A stretch of DNA of 40,093 bases from Caldilineae bacterium (GTDB lineage Bacteria > Chloroflexota > Anaerolineae > DUEN01). The stretch is from NCBI GenBank assembly GCA_011176545.1, contig DUEN01000055.1, positions 1 to 40,093 on the forward strand. Direction: 5' to 3'. Shown here one piece after another: positions 1-7,763 of the stretch. The translations under genes were made by a program, and so were the position numbers. The notes beneath the pieces are model-generated. The model was given only the letters and a program-made list of their open reading frames with translations, ran no database searches and was not told where the DNA came from. Positions within the stretch are counted from its first letter, which is position 1; each line of letters starts with the position of its first letter.

Positions 1-895
1 GCGCAACACCCACGTTCTCATAGCCGTCGGCGAATGAGCTCTTTAGCGTCGCTCGCCACCAGTTGGCCATGATGATCATCCCGCCCTTGCCATTGACAAA
101 GTCCCCCATACCAAGGCCCAAATCAATGCATTGGTCCTTGATCATGTCCATATACAACTGGAGAGTGGCCAACCCTTCCGGACTGTTAAAGAGGGCCTTG
201 GTCCCATCAGGGCTCAGGTATTCGCCGCCGTTAGACCAAAGCAGAGACACGAAGGGGTGAACTACTCCGGAGTCCCACCCGGGAATAACAATGAAGCCAG
301 CCTGAGTGACCTTCCCGGTCTCATCCACCTTCTTGATTTTGCAGGCCATCTCGCGCAGCTCATCCCAGGTCTCCGGAGGCTTGTCGAATCCTGCCTCCGC
401 GAGCAGCTTCTTATTGTAGATCAACTGATACGTGTTGATCTCAGTCGGGTAGCCCCAGATCTGGCCGGCATAGGTCACCGCGTTCACAGAGCTCTCGCTG
501 TAGTTGGCTTTGATGTCAGCCACGATCTCATCGGGCGGAACTGCCAGCATGCCACCCTTGACGAACTCCGGTAACCAGAGGTTATAGAAGTGATAGATGT
601 CAGGGCTGATGCCAGCAGCACGGGCCGTCGTGATCTTAGTCAAGAGCTGGTCAAAAGTCACCGTCTGATACTCAATGGTGACATGTGGGTTGAGTCGCAT
701 GTATTCTTCGAACTTGGCCTGCATCGGCTTGAGCAGCGATTCTTCGCCCCAATGCGTAAGCACGACGAGTTTCACAGGCTGGGGAGTTGGTGTCACCTCC
801 ACAACCCGTGGCGTTACCATGGGGCCAGCACAGGCCATGACTACCAACGCAATGCTAAGCACTGCCAATATTGTGATAAAAGGTTGTCTCCTCAT
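1..895 (-). CDS. ABC transporter sugar-binding lipoprotein (3' end outside window)
   Basis: Extracellular solute-binding protein of the SBP_bac_1 (carbohydrate) type, which would deliver a sugar to an ABC permease. The reading frame is open from the ATG at 895 to the window edge (about 298 residues), so the C-terminus and any permease genes lie outside. The N-terminus has two basic residues, a hydrophobic stretch and a lipobox ending LVVMAC with the lipidated Cys at residue 22, followed by a Pro/Thr-rich linker. The mature part has the usual features of the family, such as VVLTHWGEES near residue 45 and YPTEINTYQLIYNKKLL near residue 150. A GAGGTG Shine-Dalgarno sits 5 nt before the ATG. It follows the ROK kinase gene on the same strand after 141 nt, so it is probably in the same sugar regulon. 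Family call is firm; the substrate is unknown. Confidence 0.88.
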   Translation of the reverse strand, partial: MRRQPFITILAVLSIALVVMACAGPMVTPRVVEVTPTPQPVKLVVLTHWGEESLLKPMQAKFEEYMRLNPHVTIEYQTVTFDQLLTKITTARAAGISPDIYHFYNLWLPEFVKGGMLAVPPDEIVADIKANYSESSVNAVTYAGQIWGYPTEINTYQLIYNKKLLAEAGFDKPPETWDELREMACKIKKVDETGKVTQAGFIVIPGWDSGVVHPFVSLLWSNGGEYLSPDGTKALFNSPEGLATLQLYMDMIKDQCIDLGLGMGDFVNGKGGMIIMANWWRATLKSSFADGYENVGVA

Positions 896-968
896 CGTTC
901 CACCTCGCTTTCGCAAAGCATGAAGAATCCCTACAATGTGACACGCTGATCGATACGTCAGGTTTCAT
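855..968 (-). CDS. possible 37-codon leader ORF overlapping the solute-binding protein start
   Basis: A short frame starts with ATG at 968, exactly 9 nt after a full-length Shine-Dalgarno match (AAGGAGGTGA, 978-987). It ends with TAG at 855-857, about 40 nt inside the next gene and in a different frame. The peptide (MKPDVSISVSHCRDSSCFAK...) resembles nothing I know. The strong ribosome site, much better than that of the downstream gene, is the only argument for translation. It may be a coupling leader or the relic of a former gene start. Confidence 0.25.
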   Translation of the reverse strand: MKPDVSISVSHCRDSSCFAKARWNDEETTFYHNIGSA

Positions 969-1036
969 CTTTCGGCATCACCTCCTTGCCCACAATAACT
1001 GCACAGGGACCGATCGAGAGATCGCCAAAGGTGCGC

Positions 1037-2041
1037 TCACCCGTTCATGTTATGCGACCGCATCGCAGGCTCATGGCATAGTAGTACAGCTCTGGCGGCT
1101 CCCAGCAATCCAGCACTTTCTCCTAACTGAGAAGGCACAACTCGCACCGCTTTCGCTGATATGGGCTGAGCATTATGGCGTATCACATCCCGAATCCGAT
1201 CGACGAGTAGATCAGCCTGAATCCCCACACCACCGCCGAGTATGACGATCTCTGGGTTGATCAAACTCACGATATTGGCGATGCCCACACCGAGGATCTC
1301 GCCGGTGCGCTGGACGACTTCCATGGCCAGCGCATCACCTTTTCGGGCCGCATCGAAAACCATCCGTGCTGTCAGATCCTCATAGGGTTGGGCACTCTGG
1401 TCACGGAGAATGGAAGGCTCGTCGCTCTGACGCAGTCTCTCTGCTGCCAACCGGGCGATGCCAGGGCCAGCTGCCAAGCTCTCCCAGTGTCCAAGCTCGA
1501 GCGCGTATTCGTCGGACACTCGCTGCGTCGCCAGCACGAACCAACCCGCCGCTCCAGCCAAGCAACTGGCACCGCGGTACAGCCGACCATCCAGGATCAT
1601 GCCGCCGCCAATGCCGGTACCGACGATGACGAAGACCACGTTCTGATATCCCCGTCCCGCGCCTAGCCACCATTCGCCCAACACCGCCGCGTGACCATCA
1701 TATTCAATGCGCACTGACAAGTTGAGCCTTGTGGTTAGTTCATCGTGCAGAGGAACGTTCTCCCAGCCAGGCAAGTTGGGCGCCCAAATAACGATCCTGT
1801 GACTCGCATCAATGACGCCAGGGATTGCCACGCCCAGACCGAGCACATCTGCAATGTCCACCCCCGCACGCCCAAGGTCTTCCTGCAGCATGGTGACGAT
1901 CTGGTCGATCAACTGCGATGGGGCACCTAAGGCTGTAGGCGCTTTACTGGCGTGCAGGACCTTGCCGGAGGATGACACTACCGCCGTCGCGGTCTTCGTC
2001 CCGCCGATGTCGGCGGCGAGAACATAGTTGCAGGATGGCAT
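1037..2041 (-). CDS. ROK family sugar kinase
   Basis: A 334-residue ROK-family protein, probably phosphorylating a hexose or amino sugar in the cytoplasm with ATP. The N-terminal phosphate motif DIGGTKTATA starts at residue 11, the family GVAIPGVID is near 70-78, and the catalytic Asp is in EYDGHAAVLGE (D115). The second phosphate loop is VGTGIGGGMI near 140-149. The normal zinc-binding segment is missing: where relatives carry GEIGH followed by a CxCG...C knuckle, this protein has GAAGW (about 163-167) and no cysteine cluster. It is therefore a zinc-less ROK variant, and its substrate should not be inferred from glucokinases. AAGGAAG precedes the ATG. It lies 35 nt after the SIS gene, in one transcription unit. 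Confidence 0.85.
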   Translation of the reverse strand: MPSCNYVLAADIGGTKTATAVVSSSGKVLHASKAPTALGAPSQLIDQIVTMLQEDLGRAGVDIADVLGLGVAIPGVIDASHRIVIWAPNLPGWENVPLHDELTTRLNLSVRIEYDGHAAVLGEWWLGAGRGYQNVVFVIVGTGIGGGMILDGRLYRGASCLAGAAGWFVLATQRVSDEYALELGHWESLAAGPGIARLAAERLRQSDEPSILRDQSAQPYEDLTARMVFDAARKGDALAMEVVQRTGEILGVGIANIVSLINPEIVILGGGVGIQADLLVDRIRDVIRHNAQPISAKAVRVVPSQLGESAGLLGAARAVLLCHEPAMRSHNMNG

Positions 2042-2076
2042 AGCTTCCTTATACTCTGCATACTCTGCGCAAAGGA

Positions 2077-2844
2077 TTAGCCAGTAGGATCACCAAGCTG
2101 CCGAATGAAAGCGGTGTACTCCTGAAACACCCACTTGTTATGTTCAGGGTCCACCCCAGGCACATTGGGTGAAACAAACGTGGGAAAAGACACGTCTCGG
2201 GCGGCCAGCTCCCGGGCGACCTCTGCTACCAACGCCATGGAAATCGTGACCGCTGCCACCGTGGAGAGCGCAGCTACCTTCTCTCTCCGGCCCTCAATCT
2301 GCACGGCCGCATCTTCCGGATCGACGCAATTGTCGATGGCGATATCGGCCACGTCGGCCAGTCGCTTGCCTGACGAGTGGGTCGCCGCCGAAGCACGATG
2401 GTTAGCCAGGGAAGTAACGGCCACCACAGTGAGCCCCTGCTCCTTGGCGGCAAGCGCCATCTCAACAGGCGCCGCGTTCAGTCCTCCGTGGGAGAAGATC
2501 AACATGGTATCTCGAGGATCCAGGTGATACGACAGGAGAACCTGGGCAATGTACCCTTCTTGGCGCTCCAACCAAAGAAGCTCGCGTGCTCCACCCGGCC
2601 CCACCACGTTGAACCACATCAGACGTGGATCCATGATGGGATGAAATCCAACGAAAGAGCCATAACGGGGAAAGATGTCCAGCACGGGGATAACAGAGTG
2701 TCCAGAACCGAAGAGGTGAACGGCACGTCCCACCGCAATGGACTCCGCCATTCGCTGCGCGGCTTCCCGAATCGCAGGCAGTTGCGTGCTTTCGATCCTG
2801 GCTACAAGTGCATTGACCTGTTCCAAATAGGCCTCGGCAGACAT
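2077..2844 (-). CDS. SIS-domain sugar isomerase-like protein (UPF0309 type)
   Basis: A 255-residue cytoplasmic protein with a single SIS (sugar isomerase) fold. The phosphosugar-binding motif LFGSGHS is at about 44-50, followed by a second conserved stretch (IFSHGGLNAAPVEMA) and a loop with THSSGK. The arrangement matches the UPF0309/SIS family, whose exact reaction is not established; isomerase or deaminase-like handling of a phosphosugar is likely. I chose the ATG at 2844 because AGGAGG lies 6-7 nt upstream; the open frame extends 29 codons further without a ribosome site. It sits between the GntR gene and the ROK kinase, which suggests it handles the phosphosugar made by the kinase. Family confidence is high, function low. 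Confidence 0.8.
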   Translation of the reverse strand: MSAEAYLEQVNALVARIESTQLPAIREAAQRMAESIAVGRAVHLFGSGHSVIPVLDIFPRYGSFVGFHPIMDPRLMWFNVVGPGGARELLWLERQEGYIAQVLLSYHLDPRDTMLIFSHGGLNAAPVEMALAAKEQGLTVVAVTSLANHRASAATHSSGKRLADVADIAIDNCVDPEDAAVQIEGRREKVAALSTVAAVTISMALVAEVARELAARDVSFPTFVSPNVPGVDPEHNKWVFQEYTAFIRQLGDPTG

Positions 2845-2952
2845 GAAGTACCTCCTCTGGCGGATGCGAATAGAGTTAACAGTTGATGTCCGTTGTGACA
2901 GAATGGTCGCAGCGGATGTACAGGCGTTCAACTATCCGAAGAGTGTTGGATG

Positions 2953-2981
2953 GTTATATGGGAGCTGGATTTCGTCATCAA
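2953..2981 (-). promoter_or_regulatory. candidate promoter for the SIS-ROK-SBP genes
   Basis: On the minus strand TTGATG (2976-2981) is followed after 17 nt by TATAAC (2953-2958), about 110 nt ahead of the SIS start codon. Spacing is ideal and the -10 is one base off consensus. The 161-nt gap after gntR fits an internal promoter. No second copy of the operator-like sequence of the gntR promoter was seen nearby. Confidence 0.4.
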
Positions 2982-3005
2982 AAAGCAGTGGAGTGTCTGC
3001 GGCGG

Positions 3006-3749
3006 CTATGAGTGAGCAGAAGGTTCTTCGGCCATCAGTTCAACGGAAAGGATGTAATTGTCCCCTCGATAGACCGACTCTACAAACTCAAAAGGCCGTC
3101 CATTCTGATCCAAGGTCCTGCGGCGAATCAGCATCACCGGATCGCCAGGTTGAATTCCAAGGATTTGCGCCTCACGCGGGTTGCAAGTCCCGACCTCTAT
3201 TTCCTCTTGCGCCCGAGTCGGTATGACCCCGAATCGCTTGCTCAGAATCTCGTACAACGAGCGCGTTAGGTCTTCCCGGAGGACGGCTTCACAACCCTTG
3301 AAAGAAAGATAACTACACTCGATCCCTATCGGTTCACCATCAGCCAGACGGAGACGTTCAATTAACGCGATCGGCCGTTCTGCATCGATTTCGAGGAAGT
3401 CAGCTATTCTGGGCCGAGCGGGCACCATTTCCAGACGCAGTACACGAGCACCTGCTTGCTTACCGCGAGAGCGCATCTCCTCAGTGAAGCTGGTGAGCCG
3501 GGAGAGTCGCTTGCGGATCTTGGGCTTAGCTACAAAGGTGCCGCGCCCTTGATCCCGACGCAACAAACCTTCATTCACCAGCTCTGCCAGTGCCTGTCGC
3601 ACCGTCATACGGCTGACCCCATAGGCCTGACACAGTTCCCGCTCGGAAGGGAAGAGATCACCCGGCTTCCACTCCCCTTGCTCGATACGGCTGCGCAGTT
3701 CCTGCATCAACTGATAATATAAGGGCAATGGGTGATTGCGCTCAACCAT
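3006..3749 (-). CDS. GntR family transcriptional regulator, HutC/UTRA type
   Basis: A 247-residue ligand-responsive DNA-binding regulator. Residues 8-75 form the GntR winged helix (PLPLYYQLMQELRSRI, FPSERELCQAYGVSRMTVRQAL, then RRDQGRGTFV). The rest is a UTRA sugar-phosphate sensing domain containing the RLRLADGEPIGIE-type strand pair. The start at 3749 (MVERNHPL) is preferred over an in-frame extension of 26 codons because a near-consensus promoter lies at 3799-3827, which would place the longer start at or before the transcription start. HutC-type regulators such as NagR/YvoA and DasR respond to phosphorylated sugars, which suits the following SIS, ROK and sugar-binding genes. It probably represses its own promoter through the adjacent operator-like site. 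Confidence 0.9.
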   Translation of the reverse strand: MVERNHPLPLYYQLMQELRSRIEQGEWKPGDLFPSERELCQAYGVSRMTVRQALAELVNEGLLRRDQGRGTFVAKPKIRKRLSRLTSFTEEMRSRGKQAGARVLRLEMVPARPRIADFLEIDAERPIALIERLRLADGEPIGIECSYLSFKGCEAVLREDLTRSLYEILSKRFGVIPTRAQEEIEVGTCNPREAQILGIQPGDPVMLIRRRTLDQNGRPFEFVESVYRGDNYILSVELMAEEPSAHS

Positions 3750-3776
3750 GATCCGCGCTTCTGGTACGGATGTTAT

Positions 3777-3792
3777 GATGTATAGACCAGTC
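3777..3792 (-). promoter_or_regulatory. putative GntR operator (dre/NagR-like) at the gntR start site
   Basis: The minus strand reads GACTGGTCTATACATC, beginning within a few bases of the predicted transcription start. It matches 9 of 12 positions of TGGTCTAGACCA, the core recognised by HutC-type GntR regulators such as DasR and NagR. The left half-site is intact and the right one is degenerate. Its position between promoter and coding region suggests autorepression. Confidence 0.5.
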
Positions 3793-3798
3793 ATTTCT

Positions 3799-3827
3799 AT
3801 TGTAACATCACATGCGGCGCCTGTCAA
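3799..3827 (-). promoter_or_regulatory. promoter of the gntR gene
   Basis: Minus strand TTGACA (3822-3827, perfect) and TACAAT (3799-3804, one mismatch) are separated by 17 nt. Transcription would begin near 3792, giving a leader of about 43 nt before the chosen ATG at 3749. Confidence 0.75.
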
Positions 3828-3905
3828 ACGATCTTTTTCTTGGGCATTAATCGTAGCGGCCCTTGCGAGGAGAAAAACCGGTCAATGCAGAGGACAGAGA
3901 AAGAT

Positions 3906-3960
3906 AGGCGGACTGCGGTTTCCTGGACATTTGCCTCCTCCACTAAACCGCAGTCCGCCT
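3906..3960 (-). terminator. 16-bp perfect hairpin downstream of tRNA-Val
   Basis: Two exact inverted arms of 16 nt (3906-3921 and 3945-3960, core GGCGGACTGCGG) flank a 23-nt loop. It lies 35 nt after the 3' end of the minus-strand tRNA gene and before the gntR promoter. The tract after the hairpin on the minus strand is only moderately T-rich (TATCTTTCTC), so it may terminate the tRNA transcript but is not a textbook terminator. Confidence 0.5.
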
Positions 3961-3995
3961 CGCTTCAGCAAAGCACGCAGCTAGGCGTTCTCAGG

Positions 3996-4069
3996 TGGGC
4001 GAAGTAGGACTCGAACCTACGACCTCCTCGTTGTAAGCGAGGCGCTCATACCACCTGAGCTATTCGCCC
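3996..4069 (-). tRNA. tRNA-Val (anticodon UAC)
   Basis: A 74-nt cloverleaf: acceptor GGGCGAA pairs with TTCGCCC, the D arm is GCTC...GAGC, and the anticodon stem CCTCG/CGAGG encloses loop CTTACAA, giving anticodon TAC. The T arm is GTAGG-TTCGAGT-CCTAC and the discriminator base is A. CCA is not encoded (the genome continues CCT), so it must be added by a nucleotidyltransferase. It has its own promoter immediately upstream. Confidence 0.97.
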
Positions 4070-4079
4070 CCATGCACAC

Positions 4080-4108
4080 ATTATACGGGCGCCCTCCCCT
4101 CCTGTCAA
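4080..4108 (-). promoter_or_regulatory. consensus promoter of tRNA-Val
   Basis: Minus strand TTGACA (4103-4108) and TATAAT (4080-4085), both perfect, are spaced by 17 nt. Predicted transcription start is near 4073, only about four bases before the mature 5' end of the tRNA, so almost no 5' leader would need removal. Confidence 0.9.
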
Positions 4109-4112
4109 CTGC

Positions 4113-6350
4113 TCACTCAAACAACAGTCCGTCTTCCTCCTCATCATCGTCTTCTTCCGGACGTGATAACAATACCCGCCGCGAGCGGCCGCCCCCTTCA
4201 TCCGGCCCCACCACACCCATCTCCTCCAGCTGCTCCATCAAACGCGCGGCTCGCGGATACCCGATGTGTAGCCGCCGCTGAAGCATCGAGGTGGACACGC
4301 GCTCCCGGCCCTCGATCTCGCGTAACGCCCGCTCCAGCAGGTCATCCTCCCGCTCCATCTCATCCAGCAAACTCGCCCACGGCAACAGCGACTCGGCCTC
4401 CGTCGGCTCCTCGGGATACCGCTCTCGCCAGAAGTTTACCACCGCCCGGATCTCCTGATCGGAGACGAAACACCCCTGAATGCGCCGCAACTTGCTGGAC
4501 TCTGGCGCCATGAACAACATATCCCCACGCCCTAACAGCTTCTCCGCCCCCGGCTGATCCAGGATCACCCGCGAGTCCACCTGCGAGGTCACGGCGAAGG
4601 CGATGCGGGCAGGGAAATTCGCCTTGATCAACCCGGTAACCACGTCCACGCTCGGCCGCTGCGTGGCGATCACCAGATGTATCCCCGTCGCGCGCGCCAT
4701 CTGCGCCAGCCGGCAGATATGCCGCTCCACCTCCTCTGGCGCCGTCATCATCAGGTCCGCCAACTCATCGACGACCACGACGATATAAGGCAACGGCCCC
4801 TCCTCCCCCTTACGCCGCGCCACCTTGCGATTGTATGCCTCCAGGTTCCTGACGCCCATCGCGTTGAACCGGCGATACCGCTCATCCATCTGTAAGGTCA
4901 GCCACACCAGCGCGCCCACCACCTGGCTTAAATCGGTCACCACCGGCGCCAGCAGGTGCGGGATACCGTTATAGCCCACTAACTCGACCATCTTCGGGTC
5001 GATCATCAAGAAACGTAACCGATCAGGGCCGTTGTTCATCAACAGGCAGGTGATGATGGAGTTGACGCAGACCGACTTGCCGGAGCCAGTCGCGCCCGCG
5101 ATCAAGAGATGAGGCATGCGCGTCAGATCCGCCACCGCCGGCTCGCCGGATACATCACGCCCCAAGGCAATGGCCAGCGGCGAGCGTAACCGTTGGAATT
5201 CGGGGGACTCCATAACCCCCCGCAGGTTCACCAGCGCCGTGTGGGCGTTAGGCACCTCGATCCCCACATAGGGACGGCCTGGCACGGGCGCCTCGATGCG
5301 CACTGCCGGCGCTGCCAACGCCAACGCCAGATCGTTGGCCAGCGCCTGAATGCGGCTGACCCGCACCTTGCGTCGCTTGCCACCGCGCTCGATATACAGA
5401 GGCTCCACGCCGAACTGGGTCACCGCCGGGCCAACGTTGACCTCGACCACGCGGACGGGCACGCCAAAGCTGGCCAGCGTGCGCTCGATCAGGTTCGCCC
5501 GATCCCGCGCCGCCGTATCGCCGGCCTCCGGCCCCTCGTCAGGCGCCAACAGATCCATGGGGGGAAGGGTATCCGGACGCGGCCGCTTCCTTATAGGACG
5601 GGAGCGAGATCGGCGGGTTCGCTCGTCCTGCCTGCGTTGAGACGCTCGCTTCGCCCGTCTGGAATGGGTCCTCTTCGCCTTCTCCTGCCCGTCAGGCTCC
5701 GCTTCCATATCGGCGGTCAGGGGCTCTACCTCCGATATCCGACTGTAGGTGGTCACAAGATCCCAGATGGTATGCACCAGCATGCCCGCGCGCTCCACGA
5801 GCAGGGAGGTGAACGGCCCAGGCGCGAAATGCCACATCATCCACAACCCGACCACCGTCATCCCCAGCGTGATGGCCCACGCGCCCGGAAGCCCCAACGC
5901 GCGCGCGAACAACTCGCCCAAGACAGCTCCCACCAGCCCCCCGTCACGAGGCTCCGGGGGCCAGGCCAAAGGCATCCCCTTCCTGGCCACGAGATGGGTC
6001 ACAGTCAGGGCGCCCAACCAGGCCAGCTCCGCGCCGACCAAAATCTCCCATCGCCAGAAGCCGGCCACGCGTTTCCGCAGCCATAGGAGCACCCCGCCGA
6101 TCCCCATACCCAACGCCAGCGGATACGCCCCCCAGCCGCACAACTCCCATAGAAAAGAGCGCCCAGGCAACCGCGCCACCAGGGCCACCAGGCCCCACGC
6201 TCCCACCACAAATAAGGCCAGCCCTATCACTTCGGGCTGGCCTGGCCCGTTCTCCTCCCACCAGGGGAACCGCAGCCACCGCCGGCCGCTCCCGCGGGCT
6301 CGCGGCTGTCTCCGGCCCATCCCCCGACGTATTTCCTTACGCTTCACCAT
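4113..6350 (-). CDS. ftsK: FtsK/SpoIIIE DNA translocase
   Basis: A 745-residue membrane-anchored motor that pumps chromosomal DNA through the division septum. The N-terminus has four predicted membrane helices (about 40-60, 69-91, 102-122, 157-175), then a basic/charged linker (220-280). The alpha/beta motor has Walker A GATGSGKS near 418-425 and Walker B YIVVVVDELADLM near 520-532. The C-terminal gamma winged helix (about 665-735) contains the family pattern STSMLQRRLHIGYPRAARLMEQLE. It ends in an acidic tail. Length and architecture fit SpoIIIE-type members rather than the very long proteobacterial FtsK. Neighbours are unrelated; the tRNA promoter lies directly after the stop codon. Confidence 0.95.
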   Translation of the reverse strand: MVKRKEIRRGMGRRQPRARGSGRRWLRFPWWEENGPGQPEVIGLALFVVGAWGLVALVARLPGRSFLWELCGWGAYPLALGMGIGGVLLWLRKRVAGFWRWEILVGAELAWLGALTVTHLVARKGMPLAWPPEPRDGGLVGAVLGELFARALGLPGAWAITLGMTVVGLWMMWHFAPGPFTSLLVERAGMLVHTIWDLVTTYSRISEVEPLTADMEAEPDGQEKAKRTHSRRAKRASQRRQDERTRRSRSRPIRKRPRPDTLPPMDLLAPDEGPEAGDTAARDRANLIERTLASFGVPVRVVEVNVGPAVTQFGVEPLYIERGGKRRKVRVSRIQALANDLALALAAPAVRIEAPVPGRPYVGIEVPNAHTALVNLRGVMESPEFQRLRSPLAIALGRDVSGEPAVADLTRMPHLLIAGATGSGKSVCVNSIITCLLMNNGPDRLRFLMIDPKMVELVGYNGIPHLLAPVVTDLSQVVGALVWLTLQMDERYRRFNAMGVRNLEAYNRKVARRKGEEGPLPYIVVVVDELADLMMTAPEEVERHICRLAQMARATGIHLVIATQRPSVDVVTGLIKANFPARIAFAVTSQVDSRVILDQPGAEKLLGRGDMLFMAPESSKLRRIQGCFVSDQEIRAVVNFWRERYPEEPTEAESLLPWASLLDEMEREDDLLERALREIEGRERVSTSMLQRRLHIGYPRAARLMEQLEEMGVVGPDEGGGRSRRVLLSRPEEDDDEEEDGLLFE

Positions 6351-6437
6351 CTCAACTCCAACTTCGCCCTATCCAGACGAGGATACGGAGCCCCCTACAT
6401 CTCACCCCAAGGCGAAACCTTTATCCCCTCCCACTGT

Positions 6438-6467
6438 TTCTCACCGCAGAGTCGCAGAGGACGCAGC
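6438..6467. repeat. degenerate intergenic phrase (CACCGCAGAG type)
   Basis: In the 246-nt gap between the S1 gene and ftsK the sequence CTCACCGCAGAGTCGCAGAG appears, a close relative of the phrase at 10667-10737. Such GCAGAG-rich phrases recur between genes and are not coding. The rest of the gap holds only the palindrome at 6537-6572; I see no gene in it. Confidence 0.45.
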
Positions 6468-6536
6468 GTCAGGTTCATCTAAACATTATGTCTACCGACC
6501 GCATCCTCGCATATTTGGAATAAGCAACATCATTCT

Positions 6537-6572
6537 CCCGTAGGGGGCGCAGCGACGCTACGCCCCTACGGG
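6537..6572. repeat. intergenic palindromic element (CCCGTAGGGG type)
   Basis: Arms CCCGTAGGGG(G)CG and CGCCCCTACGGG pair over 12 bp with one bulged G and enclose an 11-nt loop. The element starts 25 nt beyond the stop codon of the minus-strand S1 gene, on the side upstream of its 5'-to-3' neighbour ftsK. The outer phrase TAGGGGCG...CGCCCCTA is shared with the palindrome at 24530-24555, so it appears to be a dispersed repeat that could also act as a hairpin in RNA. Confidence 0.55.
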
Positions 6573-6596
6573 ATGAGCCTTCGCGACACAAAGGGA

Positions 6597-7649
6597 TCAC
6601 CAGGCGGTGGCAGGCTCCTGAGTGGAGGCTTCTTGAGTCCCGGGAGCCGGGGTCCTCGGCGCGGCCGTGGCCTTCGGCTCCTCCTGCCACACCCGCCGCA
6701 TGCTTAAGCCCATCCGATGGTTCTCCGGATCGATGTTCAAAATGCGCACCCGCACTTTGTCCCCCTCCTTGACCACGTTACGCGGGTGCAAAAACTGCCC
6801 TTCGGCCAGCTCGGAGATGTGGATCAACCCCTCCAGCCCATCCTCAATACGAGCGAACGCGCCGAAGCTCACCACGTTAGTGATCACGCCCGTCACGATC
6901 TGTCCCACGTGATACCGTTCGGCCACGCTCTCCCAGGGGTTGGGCTTCAGGCGCTTCAAACTCAAAGCGATCCGTCGCTGCTCGCAATCCACGCTGATCA
7001 CATACACGTCGATCTCATCCCCCGGTCGCAAGACCTCCCTGGGATGAGAGACACGGCCCCAGGACAGCTCGGAGATGTGGATCAACCCCTCGATCCCGCC
7101 CAGGTCCACGAACGCCCCGAAGGGGCGCAGATTGGTCACGCGCCCGCGACAGATGTCCCCGGGCTTCAGCGACTGCAAGATCTCGCGGCCGCGATGCCCC
7201 TCGCGCGCCATCCGCTCCGACATGACCAGCCGCCCTTCGGCCCGGTCGATCTCGATGATGCACACATCGATGGTCTGGCCCACCCATCGGGCCAACACCT
7301 GCAAACGTTCGCCGGGATTGAGTTGCCGGGGCCAGTCTACCAGATGCGAGGCCGGCACAAAGCCGCACAATCCCTTGAATTGCACCAACAAGCCGCCACG
7401 ATTGTAGCCCGTCACGGGCAAAGATAACACTTCCATACACGCACGAGCTCGTTCAGCTTCCCGCCAATCCTCCTCCAACGAACCCATCACGCTCGTTCCG
7501 CCCTCCTTCTCCTCCTCATTAAAGGGAGGCCCCACCATATCTTCCGGCGGTGGCGAGGAGACGATCTCCCCATCATTCAGGAGAGACTGCCAGTAACCTT
7601 CCTCTAACTCGTCCATAGGGCTGCGATCACTGTACCATGGCTCACTCAT
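6597..7649 (-). CDS. S1 RNA-binding domain protein (RpsA/YpfD-like)
   Basis: A 350-residue RNA-binding protein. After an acidic N-terminal 75 residues comes a degenerate first S1 domain (VLSLPVTGYNRGGLLVQFKG...) and a second weakly conserved stretch. Two canonical S1 repeats follow (GDICRGRVTNLRPFGAFVDL and GQIVTGVITNVVSFGAFARI), each with the GLIHISEL signature, and then a Pro/Thr/Ala-rich tail. This is the short ribosomal protein S1 homologue typical of Gram-positives and Chloroflexota; it is shorter than the six-domain E. coli S1. The ATG at 7649 is chosen over a 10-codon extension because GGGAGGA lies just upstream. A terminator upstream (7719-7763) implies a separate transcript. Confidence 0.87.
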   Translation of the reverse strand: MSEPWYSDRSPMDELEEGYWQSLLNDGEIVSSPPPEDMVGPPFNEEEKEGGTSVMGSLEEDWREAERARACMEVLSLPVTGYNRGGLLVQFKGLCGFVPASHLVDWPRQLNPGERLQVLARWVGQTIDVCIIEIDRAEGRLVMSERMAREGHRGREILQSLKPGDICRGRVTNLRPFGAFVDLGGIEGLIHISELSWGRVSHPREVLRPGDEIDVYVISVDCEQRRIALSLKRLKPNPWESVAERYHVGQIVTGVITNVVSFGAFARIEDGLEGLIHISELAEGQFLHPRNVVKEGDKVRVRILNIDPENHRMGLSMRRVWQEEPKATAAPRTPAPGTQEASTQEPATAW

Positions 7650-7718
7650 ACGTCCTCCCCCGATCCGAAATCTGGACACCCTTCAGGATCCTCACACGGT
7701 TTTCCGCTATACCTGGAT

Positions 7719-7763
7719 AAAACATAAAAGTCCCGGCCACTTCCTCCCGGCAGTGGCCGAGAC
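7719..7763 (-). terminator. rho-independent terminator after the 7TM-HTH gene
   Basis: On the minus strand an 11-bp stem (arms 7753-7763 and 7730-7740, one G-U pair) encloses a 12-nt loop and is followed by CTTTTATGTTTTATCC. It lies 150 nt after the stop codon at 7914 and before the S1 gene. The remaining sequence of the 264-nt gap shows no gene. Confidence 0.7.

Noticed and set aside
5193-6086. A 297-residue plus-strand open frame inside ftsK
   Set aside because: It is the antisense shadow of a real, well-conserved ftsK frame; composition is basic and proline-rich without any domain, as expected from GC-rich antisense reading.
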